Positions 1 to 11,036 are shown, numbered from the stretch's first letter. The stretch: 22,380 bases of DNA from Podila epigama (GCA_015679605.1 JAAAVE010000327.1:1-22380), one strand, 5' to 3'. Notes: a model not told the origin generated them from the sequence alone. Program-made: numbers and translations.

Positions 1-97
1 AAAAAAAAAAAAAAAAGAATGGTGGCGCAAGACTATTTCAGCTATCACCATTTCGACATGCGCAGCCATCTTTCCGACTCCACACAATCCTCTCCAC

Positions 98-1699
98 ATG
101 AACTGGATCAATGTACTAAGGTCGACAGCCTGTAGGCGTACTGTTTGTCAAGGTTCTAGGTTGTACTCCTGGAACGGGCAGCGACAAATCAATCGCTTCA
201 TTTCCACCACTACACCGATGAGTCCAACTTCGGATCACTCTAGGGTGTACATCCCTCTTCCAACTCGAGGCCTTCTTGAGATTCGCGGAAAGGATGCCTC
301 AAAGTTCTTGCAAGGTCTCATTACAAATCATATGCCTCGTATCGAAGCTGGCGGAGGAGGATTTTTAGCAGCCTTTCTCAGCCCAAAGGTTAACTTGCAC
401 TTCAAAGATTGAAAGCATAGATGAGTGAGAGCGGATCAATGACGCATCCACTCTGCCCTTGACGATATTCTCATGTACGATTATCTACCATATGAATAGG
501 GAAGAGTGATGTACGATGTATTTGTTCATCCGCTAAACTTGAGCGGAAAGGAGCAAGTAGAGCCTTCGTTTCTGATCGAGTGCGATGCAAGGGCACTCCC
601 CGATCTTCACAAACATATTGCAAGGTTTGTCTTGCGGTCCAAAGTCAAGATGGTGGGCGTCACCGAGTCCTATGATATCTATTCAGTCTTGGATACGACC
701 AATGTGGAGACAGAAGGCTCTGACGATGCAACTTTCATGGAGCGTATTGAGGGAATGGGGGCCACTATTGGAACCTTGGATAGCCGAGCTGGTAACTTGA
801 TGGGACTCCGCGTCATCGTTCCGAAGGGTCAGAAATGTAAGTATTCACATGGCGGAGCTGTGTTTTTGTATTGTCAACTGCGTCCCTGACATCTTCTTTT
901 TTCTCAGTGAGCCTTCCTGACAGCTATCGCCATGGTAGTCTCGAAGAGTATCATATGCGTAGGATCATTAATGGTGTGCCTGAAGGTCTCGATGATTTCA
1001 TCCCAGGCACCAGTCTCCCGTTAGAATGTAACCTCGACTACATGAATGGAGGTAATCATTGCCCTAGGAAACCATACGATTGCAACCACCATGTTCGATC
1101 TTTGCAGTATCCGTCCATCCATAGCGTTTAGCATTGACATGATCATTGTTTTTGAAGTGGACTTTAGGAAGGGCTGCTATGTTGGACAGGAACTAACTAT
1201 CAGAACTTACCACAAGGGTATCACCCGCAAGAGGGTTATGCCTGTGCAATACTTCAAGTCTGGTGAACCGTAAGTCCTCCGTTTCTCAAAGTTTTAACTG
1301 CAACACTTATGATGAGAACAAAAAAGGTCTGTTGTAAGCTTCTCGTGCTAAACTAACCGTGTCTCACAACATTTCGTTTTGTGTGTCTTCAGTGAGCCAG
1401 AGTCGATCGAATATAGCAAAATGTCTGTTCAAGTTATCCCACCTCAGTCAGAGCTCTTTCCAGCAAAGTCTGACTTGTCGAATGCAACACCCATTGCCTC
1501 ATCGTCTTCTGCACGTCCTGTTCGAGCTTCTGGAAGGACGGGTTCCAATGTCGGCAATATTGGTCTCGCCCTTGTGAAGCTGGATAGTGCTGCAGAGGGC
1601 CAGATCTTTGAGGTGATGGATCGCGAAGGCATGACAACTCGAGCCAAGGCGTTTTTCCCGTCTTGGTGGCCCAAACAGGCGGAGGATGAACAAAAATAG
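98..1699 (+). CDS. IBA57: Mitochondrial Fe-S cluster assembly factor IBA57 (CAF17), five exons
   Basis: Exons 98-388, 500-836, 908-1051, 1158-1269 and 1393-1699 join in frame to 396 residues, with GT-AG introns of 71-123 nt. The signature of the folate-binding YgfZ/GcvT-like family, KGCYVGQE, is complete at residues 262-269, with the conserved Cys at 264. It is split from the preceding residues by the third intron. Residues 1-45 are rich in Arg, Ser and Thr with few acids, as expected for a mitochondrial presequence, followed by a GcvT-like start ([17 protein letters not shown]). In yeast and humans IBA57 works with ISA1/ISA2 in the matrix to make [4Fe-4S] clusters for aconitase- and lipoate-synthase-type enzymes; I transfer that role by family. 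The last exon has a Ser/Ala/Arg-rich insertion (about residues 320-345) before the C-terminal strand. The ATG is the first in the frame. Identification is firm; exact splice sites are inferred. Confidence 0.93.
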
Positions 1700-2037
1700 A
1701 GAGTTTCTTTTCATAGTAATGACTTTTGCAATTCTATGCCTTGAGAGAGCTTTATTAGTAAGATGTTCACTCCTGCATCCTCCTGGCCTCTTTCTAGCTT
1801 GCTTCTTTTTTATCACGGACAACGGAAGAATGCAGCCTTTCAATAATTGCACAAATGACGAACTGCATATAGCTGAGGAGTGTATGAGATCGTGCCGCGA
1901 AGTCGGATAAAATGGACCATTTATATTGAACTTGACGACAGCCAACAAAGGAGGAGTTCTCCGAATCATAGTCTAGCAACTCATTTTTTGATATCCAGCT
2001 TGCCCATCAACTTTAAGGTCAAGAGGAGGTACCGCGA
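1700..2037. other. Spacer after IBA57, nothing recognised
   Basis: This is the 3' flank of IBA57 and the lead-in to a doubtful ORF. It is A/T-rich and has no convincing polyadenylation hexamer, RNA gene or repeat. Short ORFs on either strand here show no family features. Confidence 0.5.
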
Positions 2038-2436
2038 ATGATAAGACACAGCTACCCTGGCTTCAAGAGGCATCTCAAGGCATGTAAGCACATTCAGCTG
2101 GTCACTATAGTGGCTCGATATTTGAAGTATCAGTCATGGGCTGATGTATGTGAGGAAGACATGAATGATCCTGTTGAGGAGGTGCAAGAAGAGGTGAAAG
2201 AAGAGGTGAAAGAGGCGCCTGAAGTCCTCAAATATATTACAGACAAAGACAAGAAGTGTTTAACCAAAGATGTATCCAGGTTGATAAATGACATGGGACG
2301 AGCGTACCTGTACAACTGCTTTTGGGACCAGGAACGTGCTGGGGACGCACAAAAGAGGAAGTTAGACAACCGGCAGACGCCCACCCTGTATTCAAAAATC
2401 AAAATTTCAAATTTCAAATTTCAAATTTCAAAGTGA
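2038..2436 (+). CDS. Hypothetical 132-residue ORF, doubtful
   Basis: An uninterrupted ATG-to-stop frame of 132 codons between IBA57 and glycogen phosphorylase, same strand. I recognise no family. What can be seen: a basic N-terminus, an acidic Glu/Val stretch with a short internal repeat (EEVQEEVKEEVKEAPEV, near residues 46-62), and a lysine-rich middle. The C-terminus (SNFKFQISK) is encoded entirely by a heptanucleotide tandem repeat, so the stop codon is just where the repeat ends. This suggests either a decayed gene or a chance ORF that ran into a microsatellite. A missing upstream or downstream exon is also possible. Confidence 0.25.
   Translation: MIRHSYPGFKRHLKACKHIQLVTIVARYLKYQSWADVCEEDMNDPVEEVQEEVKEEVKEAPEVLKYITDKDKKCLTKDVSRLINDMGRAYLYNCFWDQERAGDAQKRKLDNRQTPTLYSKIKISNFKFQISK
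2399..2432. repeat. Heptanucleotide tandem repeat (AAATTTC)n
   Basis: About four to five near-perfect head-to-tail copies of AAATTTC. It forms the last codons of the hypothetical ORF ending at 2436 and lies about 190 nt upstream of the glycogen phosphorylase start. Confidence 0.85.
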
Positions 2437-2619
2437 TCGCAACTGGTGGCCCGAGCAGAGGCTAAGCCACTGACTCTCTCCCTCTTTGTGAAATAGGGAA
2501 ACCTCCATCCCACCCCCCCTTTTTCACTCAATTCCCACACTTTTCCTGTGTGAAAACTTACACTGCTCCGTCAAACAACTTCCAACCTTCTCCATTTTCA
2601 AACACTTTACTTACCACGA

Positions 2620-5600
2620 ATGATGGCTGACGGAAAAGCTCCTGAAAACAGTACGGTCCCAAAAAGACCTATGCATCATCGTCGAAATTTCACTGGTAAA
2701 GTATACTCATTATTTGTAAGACTATCGCCATTTGAACGTAGCAGGTGTTACTTCATGGGTTCCGCCTATCCCTGACACCTATCCCATACATAATAGGGCT
2801 GACGTCGAAAGAGCTTGATGCAGAGAAAGCCAAATGGCCCAAGGAAACTGTCGAACTGTGGGAACAGCTGAGCAAGAAGGAGGCCAATGGTAAGCTTTAC
2901 ACTCTTCAAACATGTTGTGTATGATACACGCGTTCATGACCTCTTAAATCCCCCGTTATCTTTTTGTATGGAACCATGACTCACTGATGCACCAACTCGC
3001 TGATTTAGATGTCAGGACTGTGCAAAAAAGTATCGTCCACCATGTCACCACTACTCTCGCCCGTGCCGCGTACAACATGGACAACTTTACCGCGTACCAG
3101 GCGGTGGCTCTCAGGTATGCTGTTGCTTCTTGGCGCTCTGAATGAAGACACAACGTCATTAACTAACCACTCTTCTTATTCATGACAGCGTGCGTGATCG
3201 CCTTATCAGTCAATGGAACGAGACACAGGGAGTATGTATTTTTTTTTGTTGGGTGGGGTCAGTGTTGGGGAGTGAAATGCGCCACCTTCCACCATTCGCG
3301 CGTGCACTCATGCACGTGCTACTTTTTTTCTTCATTTTTTTTTTTTATCACAGCAACTATCCAAATCGGATCCAAAGCGCGTGTACTACCTGTCGCTCGA
3401 GTTCCTTCTCGGTCGATCAATGGACAATGCCCTCCTGAACCTTGGTCTCAAGGGCACTTATGGAAGTAAGCTACGACTTCTCTAACAATGCATATATTGA
3501 AAGGTGTTTACATGCACCGTGTCGTCTACTGAGCTTTATATTACGCGTCTGTTTGAAATACCACGTGACCTAAATTAGAGGGCATCGAACAGTTGGGATT
3601 TAACATGGAGGAAATCATCGAGTCGGAAGTTGATGCTGCTCTAGGCAATGGCGGCCTGGGTCGCCTCGCCGCCTGTTACATGGATTCCCTAGCCACATTG
3701 GACTATCCTGCTTGGGGATATGGCCTTCGCTACAACTATGGAATCTTCCAGCAGAGGTGAGAGTTATTACCATATTGAAAGCCACACTCGCCTCACCAAG
3801 AATCGAGATTCGAGAAGCTTGACGCGTGTTTGGATGCTAATATTATCTACACATCGTTTCGCGCCTTGGTATAGGATCGTTGACGGGTACCAAACCGAGT
3901 ATCCAGACTATTGGCTTAATTTTGACAATCCTTGGGAATTGCCTCGTCTGGATATCTCGATCCATATTGGATTCGGAGGTCATGTCCAAACAACACAGGA
4001 CGAGTATGGCGTCACACGCCATAATTGGATTCCAGCCACGAACGTCCAAGCCATCGCGTACGATGTTCCCATCCCCGGCTACGACACCGAGAACTGCAAT
4101 AACATTCGCCTCTGGCGCAGCAAGCCTACCAAGACATTTGATCTTACCAGTTTCAACGAAGGCAATTATGAAAAGTCTGTGGAAGATGCCACCAATGCCG
4201 AAAAGATTACGAGCGTTCTCTACCCTAATGATAACACTATGGCTGGCAAAGAACTTCGTCTGAAGCAGCAATACTTTTGGACTGCGGCATCTCTCCATGA
4301 TATGTAAGTTCCAAGTTCTACGTGTTGTCTACCCAACTTTTTTTTTTTTTATCTGAATCAATCTGACATATTTCAAACATGTTTTAGTGTTCGTCGCTTC
4401 AAAAAGTCGATGCGCGAGTGGTCTGACTTCCCTGACCAGGTGGCCATCCAGTTGAATGGTAAGGACACAAGGTTGAAAAAGGTCTACTTGCAGTTGCGTT
4501 CATATTTAACACATGTTTTCTCCCTTGTTAGATACCCATCCTACTCTTGCTATCGTTGAACTTCAGCGTCTCTTGGTCGATGAAGAGATGTTGAACTGGG
4601 ACGATGCCTGGGAGATCGTCACGAAAACCTTTGCCTTCACCAACCATACCGTGCTCCCCGAGGCCATGGAGAAGTGGTCGGTACCTATGTTTGAGTACCT
4701 TTTGCCCAGACATCTGCAGATTATTTTCGACATCAACCTTGTATGTGTACTTCCGTTTTCGTTGATCTGTCTTCATTTGTCGAATGCTTCTTATCCAAAT
4801 TCTTGTACCTTTATTTCATACACTTTAGTTCTTTTTGCAGAAGGTCGAGATGAAGTTCCCCAATGACCGTGGACTTTTGAATCGCATGTCGATCATTGAG
4901 GAGGCCCAACCTCAACAGATCCGCATGGCCCATTTGGCGGTCGTCGGCTCGCACAAAGTCAATGGCGTAGCAGCATTACACTCCAACTTGATCAAGACAA
5001 CTGTAAGTTTTACAAACAATAACTACATCCATTGGCACTTACGAAAAAGTCGGTGTTCAGTTAGAGCTAACCTTTAATATAAAAAAAAAATCTTTAGATC
5101 TTCCAAGATTTCGTCCAGTACTATGGAGAGGACAAGTTCATTAACAAGACGAACGGCATCACACCCCGACGTTGGTTGCATCAAGCAAACCCTCAGTTGA
5201 GTGCGCTAATTACTGAGACTCTGGGGAGCGCCAAGTGGCTTAAAGATCTGTCCCTTCTCAAAGGCCTCAACGCCAAGGCTGATGACGCCGCCTTTAGAAA
5301 GAAGTGGATGGCCATTAAGCGTGCCAACAAAGTTTGTCTCGCCGAGCTAATCAAGGAGCGATGCAACGTGGAAGTTAGCCCCGATGCCCTCTTTGACGTG
5401 CAGGTGAAACGCATTCACGAGTATAAGAGGCAGTTCATGAACATCTTGGTGTACGTATCCGATGCTAACTTGCTGCGACATCTTCTTACTAAGCCTTCCG
5501 TGGTCATTGAACTAACCAGATGTGTGGTTGTATTTGTATTTTTGTAGAGTCATCCATCGATACCGCACTATCAAATCAATGACTGCTGCTCAAAAGGCCA

Positions 5601-6412
5601 GCGTGCAACCTCGTGTAGTCATTTTTGGAGGCAAGGCAGCCCCTGGCTACTACATTGCCAAGCTAGTCATCAAGCTGATCAATAGTGTTGCTGCAGTCGT
5701 AAACCAAGATCCTGCTGTGGGTGACCTGTTGAAGGTTGTGTTCATCCCCGACTACAATGTCTCTGTTGCTGAGGTTATTGTCCCTGCAAGCGACATCTCC
5801 CAGGTACTTGAATGATTAAAGTGATCGATCAGAGTAACATCGCAACTGCTGAAAAAATTCGAACTGACACACCTTTCTATTGTACTGATATGATAGCACA
5901 TCTCTACAGCAGGAACTGAGGCTTCCGGAACTTCTAACATGAAGTTCGTCCTTAATGGGGGTCTTATTATTGGCACTTTGGACGGAGCGAACATTGAAAT
6001 CTTGGAAGAAATTGGAGAGGACAACATCTTCATTTTCGGATGTATGGCGAATGAGGTAGAGGATCTCCGCCATGCTCAGCGATACCGCGGTGTCCCAATG
6101 GACTCTGCCTTACAGGGGGTTATCTCTGCCATAGAAAAGGGCGTGTTTGAGGATCCCAAGATCTTCCAGCCTTTGATCAGCACCTTGACTGTGGGCAAGG
6201 ACTTTTACCTGATTTCGGCCGATTTTGCATCATACATTGCAGCTAACCAAGCCGTGGACCAAGCCTACAAAAACCAAACAGAGTGGTCCAAGAAGAGTAT
6301 TCGTTGCACTGCCAACATGGGCAAGTTTTCGTCAGACAGATCTGTCAAGGAGTATGCGGACGAAATTTGGAATATCAAGCCCTACCCCGTTGTCGATGAG
6401 GGTCATCTCTAA
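2620..6412 (+). CDS. GPH1: Glycogen phosphorylase, thirteen exons
   Basis: Exons 2620-2695, 2797-2889, 3009-3114, 3189-3231, 3354-3465, 3579-3756, 3875-4303, 4388-4458, 4532-4740, 4841-5002, 5098-5450, 5548-5803 and 5897-6412 join in frame to 867 residues, the normal length for the family. The enzyme (GT35) removes glucose-1-phosphate from the non-reducing ends of glycogen in the cytosol, using pyridoxal phosphate. The PLP site is intact: [10 protein letters not shown] at the start of the last exon, with the Schiff-base lysine at residue 712. Other hallmarks are [11 protein letters not shown], the glycine loop [26 protein letters not shown] and [10 protein letters not shown]. Near the N-terminus, RRNFTG puts a threonine (residue 25) after two arginines, resembling the regulatory phospho-threonine site of yeast Gph1; that regulation is inferred. 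Two ATGs in tandem open the frame; I chose the first. Convergent with the CENP-N gene. Confidence 0.97.
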
Positions 6413-6779
6413 AGAACCTGGATGAGTAACATCCCAAGCTGCTCGAAAACATACTCGTGGTGGCATTCCGAAACACTTGTGTGTGTCACCCGCTATAGTT
6501 AGTCTATGTAAGCTGACATGTTCTATTAAAAAAAAAAAAAAATCCCCTTTGGGATGAGGAGTTGTAAGGTAGAGATTGAGTATCGCGTTTAGCCAAGCTG
6601 CATGATCATCGGCTGTCAGCGTCATCGAGACATTGTTGGTGCCAGTAATCTGGATATCTTTGGGAAGACTTGGATTTGCAGCCCGTTTCCTCAACACTAT
6701 TTTCCATAAATTGATAAAGGGAAAGCATGGTGGTCTCTCTTTCCTTCTCTCCTCTTTCCCTCTCCCTCCCTCCCTCCCT

Positions 6780-6817
<38 letters not shown>

Positions 6818-6988
6818 CACAAGCACACACATTTACACACATACACACAATGGGAGCAAGGGCATGTTGTTAGAACAGAGATTTTTTTCAGTCTCTTGCA
6901 AGCTTGCCATAATACTCCGATTCATCACATTAAGAGATGTGGAAGTGCGCTACCACATTGTATATTGTTGACTTCTTTACATAAAATC
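6413..6988. other. Convergent spacer between glycogen phosphorylase and CENP-N genes
   Basis: It holds the 3' ends of two convergent genes. There is an A15 run near 6527-6541 just after the phosphorylase stop region, then a pyrimidine-rich microsatellite block around 6,740-6,850. ORFs crossing the microsatellite code only for Ser/Leu or Arg/Glu dipeptide runs and are not genes. Confidence 0.6.
6767..6850. repeat. CCCT/CT microsatellite followed by CA-rich tract
   Basis: Several CCCT units lead into an uninterrupted CT dinucleotide run (about 6783-6814, some 15 units), followed by an irregular CA-rich stretch to about 6850. All are pyrimidine-rich on the plus strand. Confidence 0.9.
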
Positions 6989-8550
6989 CTAAGGTCCATC
7001 TTCTGGGACGCTCACTGTCAAATCGTTGGTCGCCATCGAGTGCAGCTCGCTTAGGAATAGGGGCAAGGCTTGGCCAGACTTATTCAAACCCAGGGGTATC
7101 ATGTTTCTGAGACCATCTATGACATTTGGCCCTTCCATAGTTACCTTGATGGGGAATGGTTGTTGGTTGAGATGGCCTAGACGGAATGCATTTGAATGCT
7201 TCGTGAAGGGCAGGTTAAATTGAAGGTCCACGCGACCTAGATTCGGTTGAGCATTTGGTCCAAAGTCCTTGGCAACAATATGGTTCCTAGCCACGATCCG
7301 ATTGATATCCACCGCCTGAATATCATTCATGCCTTGTGCATAATCATCTTGGGAGTCTATTGCACAACCAATGTATGATGATCAGGTTAGTGTTCGCAGA
7401 TTCTCTGGCTGCACACTTGTATCGACATGAATCTTAACAATTCTACCTTGCAGCTTCTTCTGTTTGACCATTTGCAACTGCGAGAGTGGATTTTCGTCTA
7501 GCTGATTCAGTCTATATCTGCTTAGGGCGCCTTGAGATTCTTTGTACAGTAACAGCTCTGCTAACGACGACGGTGATCTTCCAGAGAGGGGCCACTCTTG
7601 TATTTCTGAAGCTCGAAATAGTCGCATGATAGCCTAGTGTTGAAAATGATAGACGTCAGCTTCAGTGTATCTGTCTCCCATAGAGAATGTGTCCAGTTCT
7701 GAACACTCATAACTTACAGCCAGTATAAACTCTTTCCATTCTGACTTGATAACTCCACTCAAGAGGTACTCGGAATTAGTAAACCATATGAGATATACGA
7801 CCGTCTGTGAGGGAGGCAGAGTATTTGGAGCCAAGCCGTCGTGGATGCTTAATCGTATCCAGATCATATCCTTGACTCGCGAAGCTTGAACATGCTTTAA
7901 AAACAGCCAAAATCAAAACTCTGATGTTAAAATCGATGTATAGGTATATAGATATTCATGTCAGTATGGTCGAGATCAGGGCCAAGGCGTTATGTTACGT
8001 GGTTAAAGTACGGTGCGATATGGAAAGCAAGGCGTTTTTCAATTAGAGCAGGGCTCAACTGGGTTTGCGACAACTCTAGGAACAAAGAATAAGCTTGTAT
8101 TTAGGGCCCAAACCAGTCAACTTTTCTAAATTTCTATATTGATCATGATGTACCAGAGATCAAGCTCCTCTTCTTACCTGGATCCACGGACAGCAGTTTA
8201 AGTGCTCTCCAGGTTTTAAGATGTGCATTCTCTTGATAGTACGCGAGATCTAGATCCGCCACCTGACGCGCTGTTAGTCCGTTGCTCCAGTCAAACCCTA
8301 GTATTCTGTCCGCCACCCGCTTTTTGACACCTGTTTCTCGCATTGCCAAATACGCTTCTTTTGCCCGTTTGATGTAGCATGCGGAATTGACAGCTTCCTC
8401 ATCCGTGGACATGTCCCCTTCATGAGCATGCGGCCGGGTAAAGGTGTATTTCCCAATCCATCCAAGTGCAATGGTAATAAGAGCATCCTTTGAATGTCTG
8501 TTTAAGATTCTTCGAAGTGCAGGCGTGTCACGGTAAAGAGTTGGCTCCAT
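6989..8550 (-). CDS. CHL4: Kinetochore protein CENP-N / Chl4 (Mis15) family, five exons
   Basis: On the minus strand, exons 8550-8178, 8075-7999, 7894-7718, 7633-7447 and 7356-6989 join in frame to 393 residues. I recognise the family from several segments in the right order: an N-terminal helical part (LITIALGWIGKY, near residue 25), HHVQASRVKDMIWIRLSI at the exon 2/3 junction, VVYLIWFTNSEYLLSG, then FRASEIQEWPLSGRSPSSLAE, and a C-terminal beta-type domain ending with FLSELHSMATNDLTV. CENP-N/Chl4 binds the CENP-A nucleosome and its partner CENP-L/Iml3 in the constitutive centromere network (CCAN/Ctf19), so this is a nuclear centromere protein by family. Exon 5 has two in-frame acceptors 9 nt apart (after TAG at 7357 or AAG nearer the start methionine-like codon); I chose TAG. 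Divergent from the phosphatase gene. Confidence 0.85.
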
Positions 8551-8966
8551 GAAGATTGCTTTTGGTTTACTTTTAAAAAAAAAAGTTGCAGAAAGAAAAA
8601 AAAAAAATGTGGAGTCGTGATATCACTCCCCTTAACATGAGCGTAACAGATATGAGCGCACGTGCCACCATTTCGGCGACATGGTTTTCTCACACCCTTT
8701 TTTTTTTTTTTTTACAGCTGCCCTTGTCAAATGACCATTATTTTTTTCCCACCAGCAGCAACCCATCACATTTTTTATTTTTTGTGTGTATGTGTGTTTT
8801 CTCACTTCGGACATTCTGCGTTTGTACAACTTGACAACCTGACTACCTCCGAAGTTTCTTTCTTTAATACCTTTTCCCGACCGTCATTCTTTTGATTCAC
8901 CTCGTTGTCTCCCACCTCCAACCTTCGGCACACTATTCCACTAATACTGAAGAACTCTGGACACCA
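8551..8966. promoter_or_regulatory. Divergent intergenic region between CENP-N and phosphatase genes
   Basis: A 416-nt spacer between two genes read outward, so both promoters should lie here. It is strikingly T-rich on the plus strand, including a T run of about 17 near 8698-8714 and several T8 runs, with A runs near 8571-8607. No TATA element or specific factor site can be named with confidence. Confidence 0.5.
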
Positions 8967-10955
8967 ATGGCCACATTTCATTCTCTTTCACCTCCTTTGG
9001 GGTCCCACCAGAACAGGAACGCTCCAGACCTCTTCTCCGTCCAGCTACAGCTTTCTCTCCCTCAAGACCATTTTCTCCCCGCCGAAGGCATTGTGGCTCA
9101 AGTCTGGACAAATATCATCCACCAACGCAATCCAGAGGGCCCTGAGGTGTGGTCAGAACTTCCTATGAAGCTTTCGCAGATCATTCCCGGCTCTTCCATA
9201 GCAGTTTTTACTGCTCGTGTGTTGCCTACTGGCCGAGGAGACTTTGGACTGACGTGTCGTTGGAAGTCACACAAAGACCAACAGGACTGGACCTGGGCCA
9301 CAAAAACCGCCAATGGGGATGAAAACGTGACCATATCCGTCCGGGTTCCACGCTCCATCTCTACTACGTCCTCATGGACACTAGGGCCTCAGTCTGTCCT
9401 TGTTTACGGGCCCGATGGTCCGCGCCAGGATGGCGGAAGGGGCGTTGGTGGGCCTGGGTTGTACCTTGGGAACCATGCTGCTGCAACAAGAGCCCGAATC
9501 TCGGGGTACGAAGCTGTTCTCTCCCTCGTCGGCGATTTGTTGGACTTTGACGAGAAGATTCCTGAAAGTGACAAGGACGTGAATAAAACAGTTTGGCTCG
9601 AACAGGAACAGGCGAGACAACAAAAGAGTACCTTTGGAGGCTCCCTATCACGCTCATCATCGTTCTCTTTCCCTGGTTCTATTCCGTCTCAGGCCGATAC
9701 TCTCTCAAGACGGTCATCCACCAGCGATTTCAGCACCAACCTCGCCTCATCCCACAAAGATTTCACAGTTGTCGTCGATGACCCCTTGGACCCACCACGT
9801 CTGACTCGAAAAAACTCTGTAACGGACATGATGGTCCCAGCACCACTCTCATCTCAGGCTCAATCCAGACGTTCGATGCGTTCGTCAGCCTCCATTGGCT
9901 CTATTACCTCCATCGGCGAGCTTGAACAAGAATCTGATTCCGCCCTCCATGTCCCAAAAAATGGCACCATTACCAAAAACCAGTCTACATTAACAAAGAA
10001 CTCTGGTGTCAACTCTGCGACTGGTGCAACTGTACAACCCCAAACTGTCTCGCAGGTGAAGAAAGCCTCTAAAGAAAGTGTTTCTGGACAAGCTTCTGGC
10101 ACAGGCACCCTCACGAAGAAGGAAAGAAAGGCTGCTGCCGCTGCCGCCGCCGCCGCCGCTGCTGCTGCTGCTGCTGCTCTTGCTGCCAACGTCGCAACTC
10201 CTGATGCAGCTTCACCTTCTGTAGCCTCCTCTACCATACCTCGTGCCCCAGCAACTGCGGTTAACGCAGCGCTCCCACCAGTGTCAGCTTCTAGCTCCAA
10301 ATCATCTGACTGCAAGCAGACAGCAACTACACTCCAATCTGCCACAGATACCGTAACATCGTTGGCTGTCGCGAGCATTTCTGAAAAAGCACGCGAAGAA
10401 CCGTCAATGGCAACATCCCAAGAATTGCATGATCGTCCTCAAAACAGCGCAAAGGTGCTCTCTGGTCTCTATCGTCAGTCCATGGATTCACACGCTACTT
10501 TATCAACTTTGGCTGGCCACTCCAATGGTAACACGTTCAATGCAACTGGATCGTCAAATGGGACTCCTGCCGGCCAGAACCATGGCAGAAATGATACTGA
10601 GAAGGTTGAGTTAGCCAACAAGTTGCCAGCGTTCCAACACAAAGTTATCTCATTGGCCCCTGGTGCCCACAACAAGATCTCAGAGGCGGTCCTGCGTGAA
10701 GCCGTTGAATTCTTGCACAAGGAAATATCACAGGGGAAAAAGGTGCTAGTTCATTGTCGTGACGGAAACGGACGCAGCGGCAGTATCGCTGTAGCATACA
10801 TTGCAGCTCAAACCCAGAAAATGCCAGGACGACAGCCATGCTCCAAGGCTGAAATATATCAGCAATCATTAGAGGAGGTTTGGAAGTGGAAATGCGATGT
10901 TTATCCTCACCGTGGTCTCCGTGAAATCTTGGGAAAGATGAACTGGGACGTATAA
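8967..10955 (+). CDS. Dual-specificity phosphatase with split catalytic domain, 662 residues, no introns
   Basis: The single open frame contains an intact phosphatase loop, HCRDGNGRS at residues 596-604 (HCX5R, catalytic Cys597, Arg603). The fold's N-terminal piece, GLYLGNHAAATRARISGY and the following strand VLSLVGD, sits far upstream at residues 164-190. The fold resumes near residue 550 with the strand/helix before the loop. About 350 Ser/Thr/Ala/Pro-rich residues, including 16 alanines in a row (389-404), lie between. Residues 20-150 look beta-rich with conserved-looking tryptophans (VWTNI, VWSELPM, CRWKSH, DWTWA); I cannot name this domain, but a carbohydrate-binding or Ig-like fold is possible. 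Substrate is unknown: protein, phosphoinositide or glucan. The ATG at 8967 is the first in frame and has a good context (CACCATGG-like); the open frame extends 25 codons further but without ATG. A polyadenylation signal AATAAA lies at 11050. Confidence 0.82.
   Translation: MATFHSLSPPLGSHQNRNAPDLFSVQLQLSLPQDHFLPAEGIVAQVWTNIIHQRNPEGPEVWSELPMKLSQIIPGSSIAVFTARVLPTGRGDFGLTCRWKSHKDQQDWTWATKTANGDENVTISVRVPRSISTTSSWTLGPQSVLVYGPDGPRQDGGRGVGGPGLYLGNHAAATRARISGYEAVLSLVGDLLDFDEKIPESDKDVNKTVWLEQEQARQQKSTFGGSLSRSSSFSFPGSIPSQADTLSRRSSTSDFSTNLASSHKDFTVVVDDPLDPPRLTRKNSVTDMMVPAPLSSQAQSRRSMRSSASIGSITSIGELEQESDSALHVPKNGTITKNQSTLTKNSGVNSATGATVQPQTVSQVKKASKESVSGQASGTGTLTKKERKAAAAAAAAAAAAAAAALAANVATPDAASPSVASSTIPRAPATAVNAALPPVSASSSKSSDCKQTATTLQSATDTVTSLAVASISEKAREEPSMATSQELHDRPQNSAKVLSGLYRQSMDSHATLSTLAGHSNGNTFNATGSSNGTPAGQNHGRNDTEKVELANKLPAFQHKVISLAPGAHNKISEAVLREAVEFLHKEISQGKKVLVHCRDGNGRSGSIAVAYIAAQTQKMPGRQPCSKAEIYQQSLEEVWKWKCDVYPHRGLREILGKMNWDV
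10131..10178 (+). repeat. GCN trinucleotide repeat coding for 16 alanines
   Basis: Sixteen consecutive Ala codons, a mixture of GCC and GCT, inside the disordered insertion of the phosphatase. The mixed codon use argues against very recent slippage of a single pure repeat. The antisense frame is also open here, which is a side effect of the repeat. Confidence 0.95.
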
Positions 10956-11011
10956 TCCACGCTCTTGATATGACGAACAAAGGTGCATGATGGACCGAAT
11001 TAAATAAGTAA

Positions 11012-11036
11012 CAAACAAACAAACAAACAAACAAAA
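11012..11036. repeat. CAAA tetranucleotide microsatellite
   Basis: Six head-to-tail CAAA units in the 3' flank of the phosphatase gene. Confidence 0.9.

Noticed and set aside
6332-6848. Two minus-strand frames of Arg/Glu repeats
   Set aside because: They come from reading the CT microsatellite and the antisense of the phosphorylase end.
8892-8966. A 25-codon N-terminal extension of the phosphatase frame
   Set aside because: It begins at TTG, not ATG; the first ATG in frame is at 8967 and has a good context.
9860-10378. 172-residue antisense frame over the phosphatase insertion
   Set aside because: Its composition is the mirror of the GCN repeat and Ser/Thr-rich codons; no family features.
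8967-10955. Glycogen phosphorylase and phosphatase as a functional gene cluster
   Set aside because: They are separated by the unrelated CENP-N gene and lack shared regulation signals; kept only as a speculative functional link.
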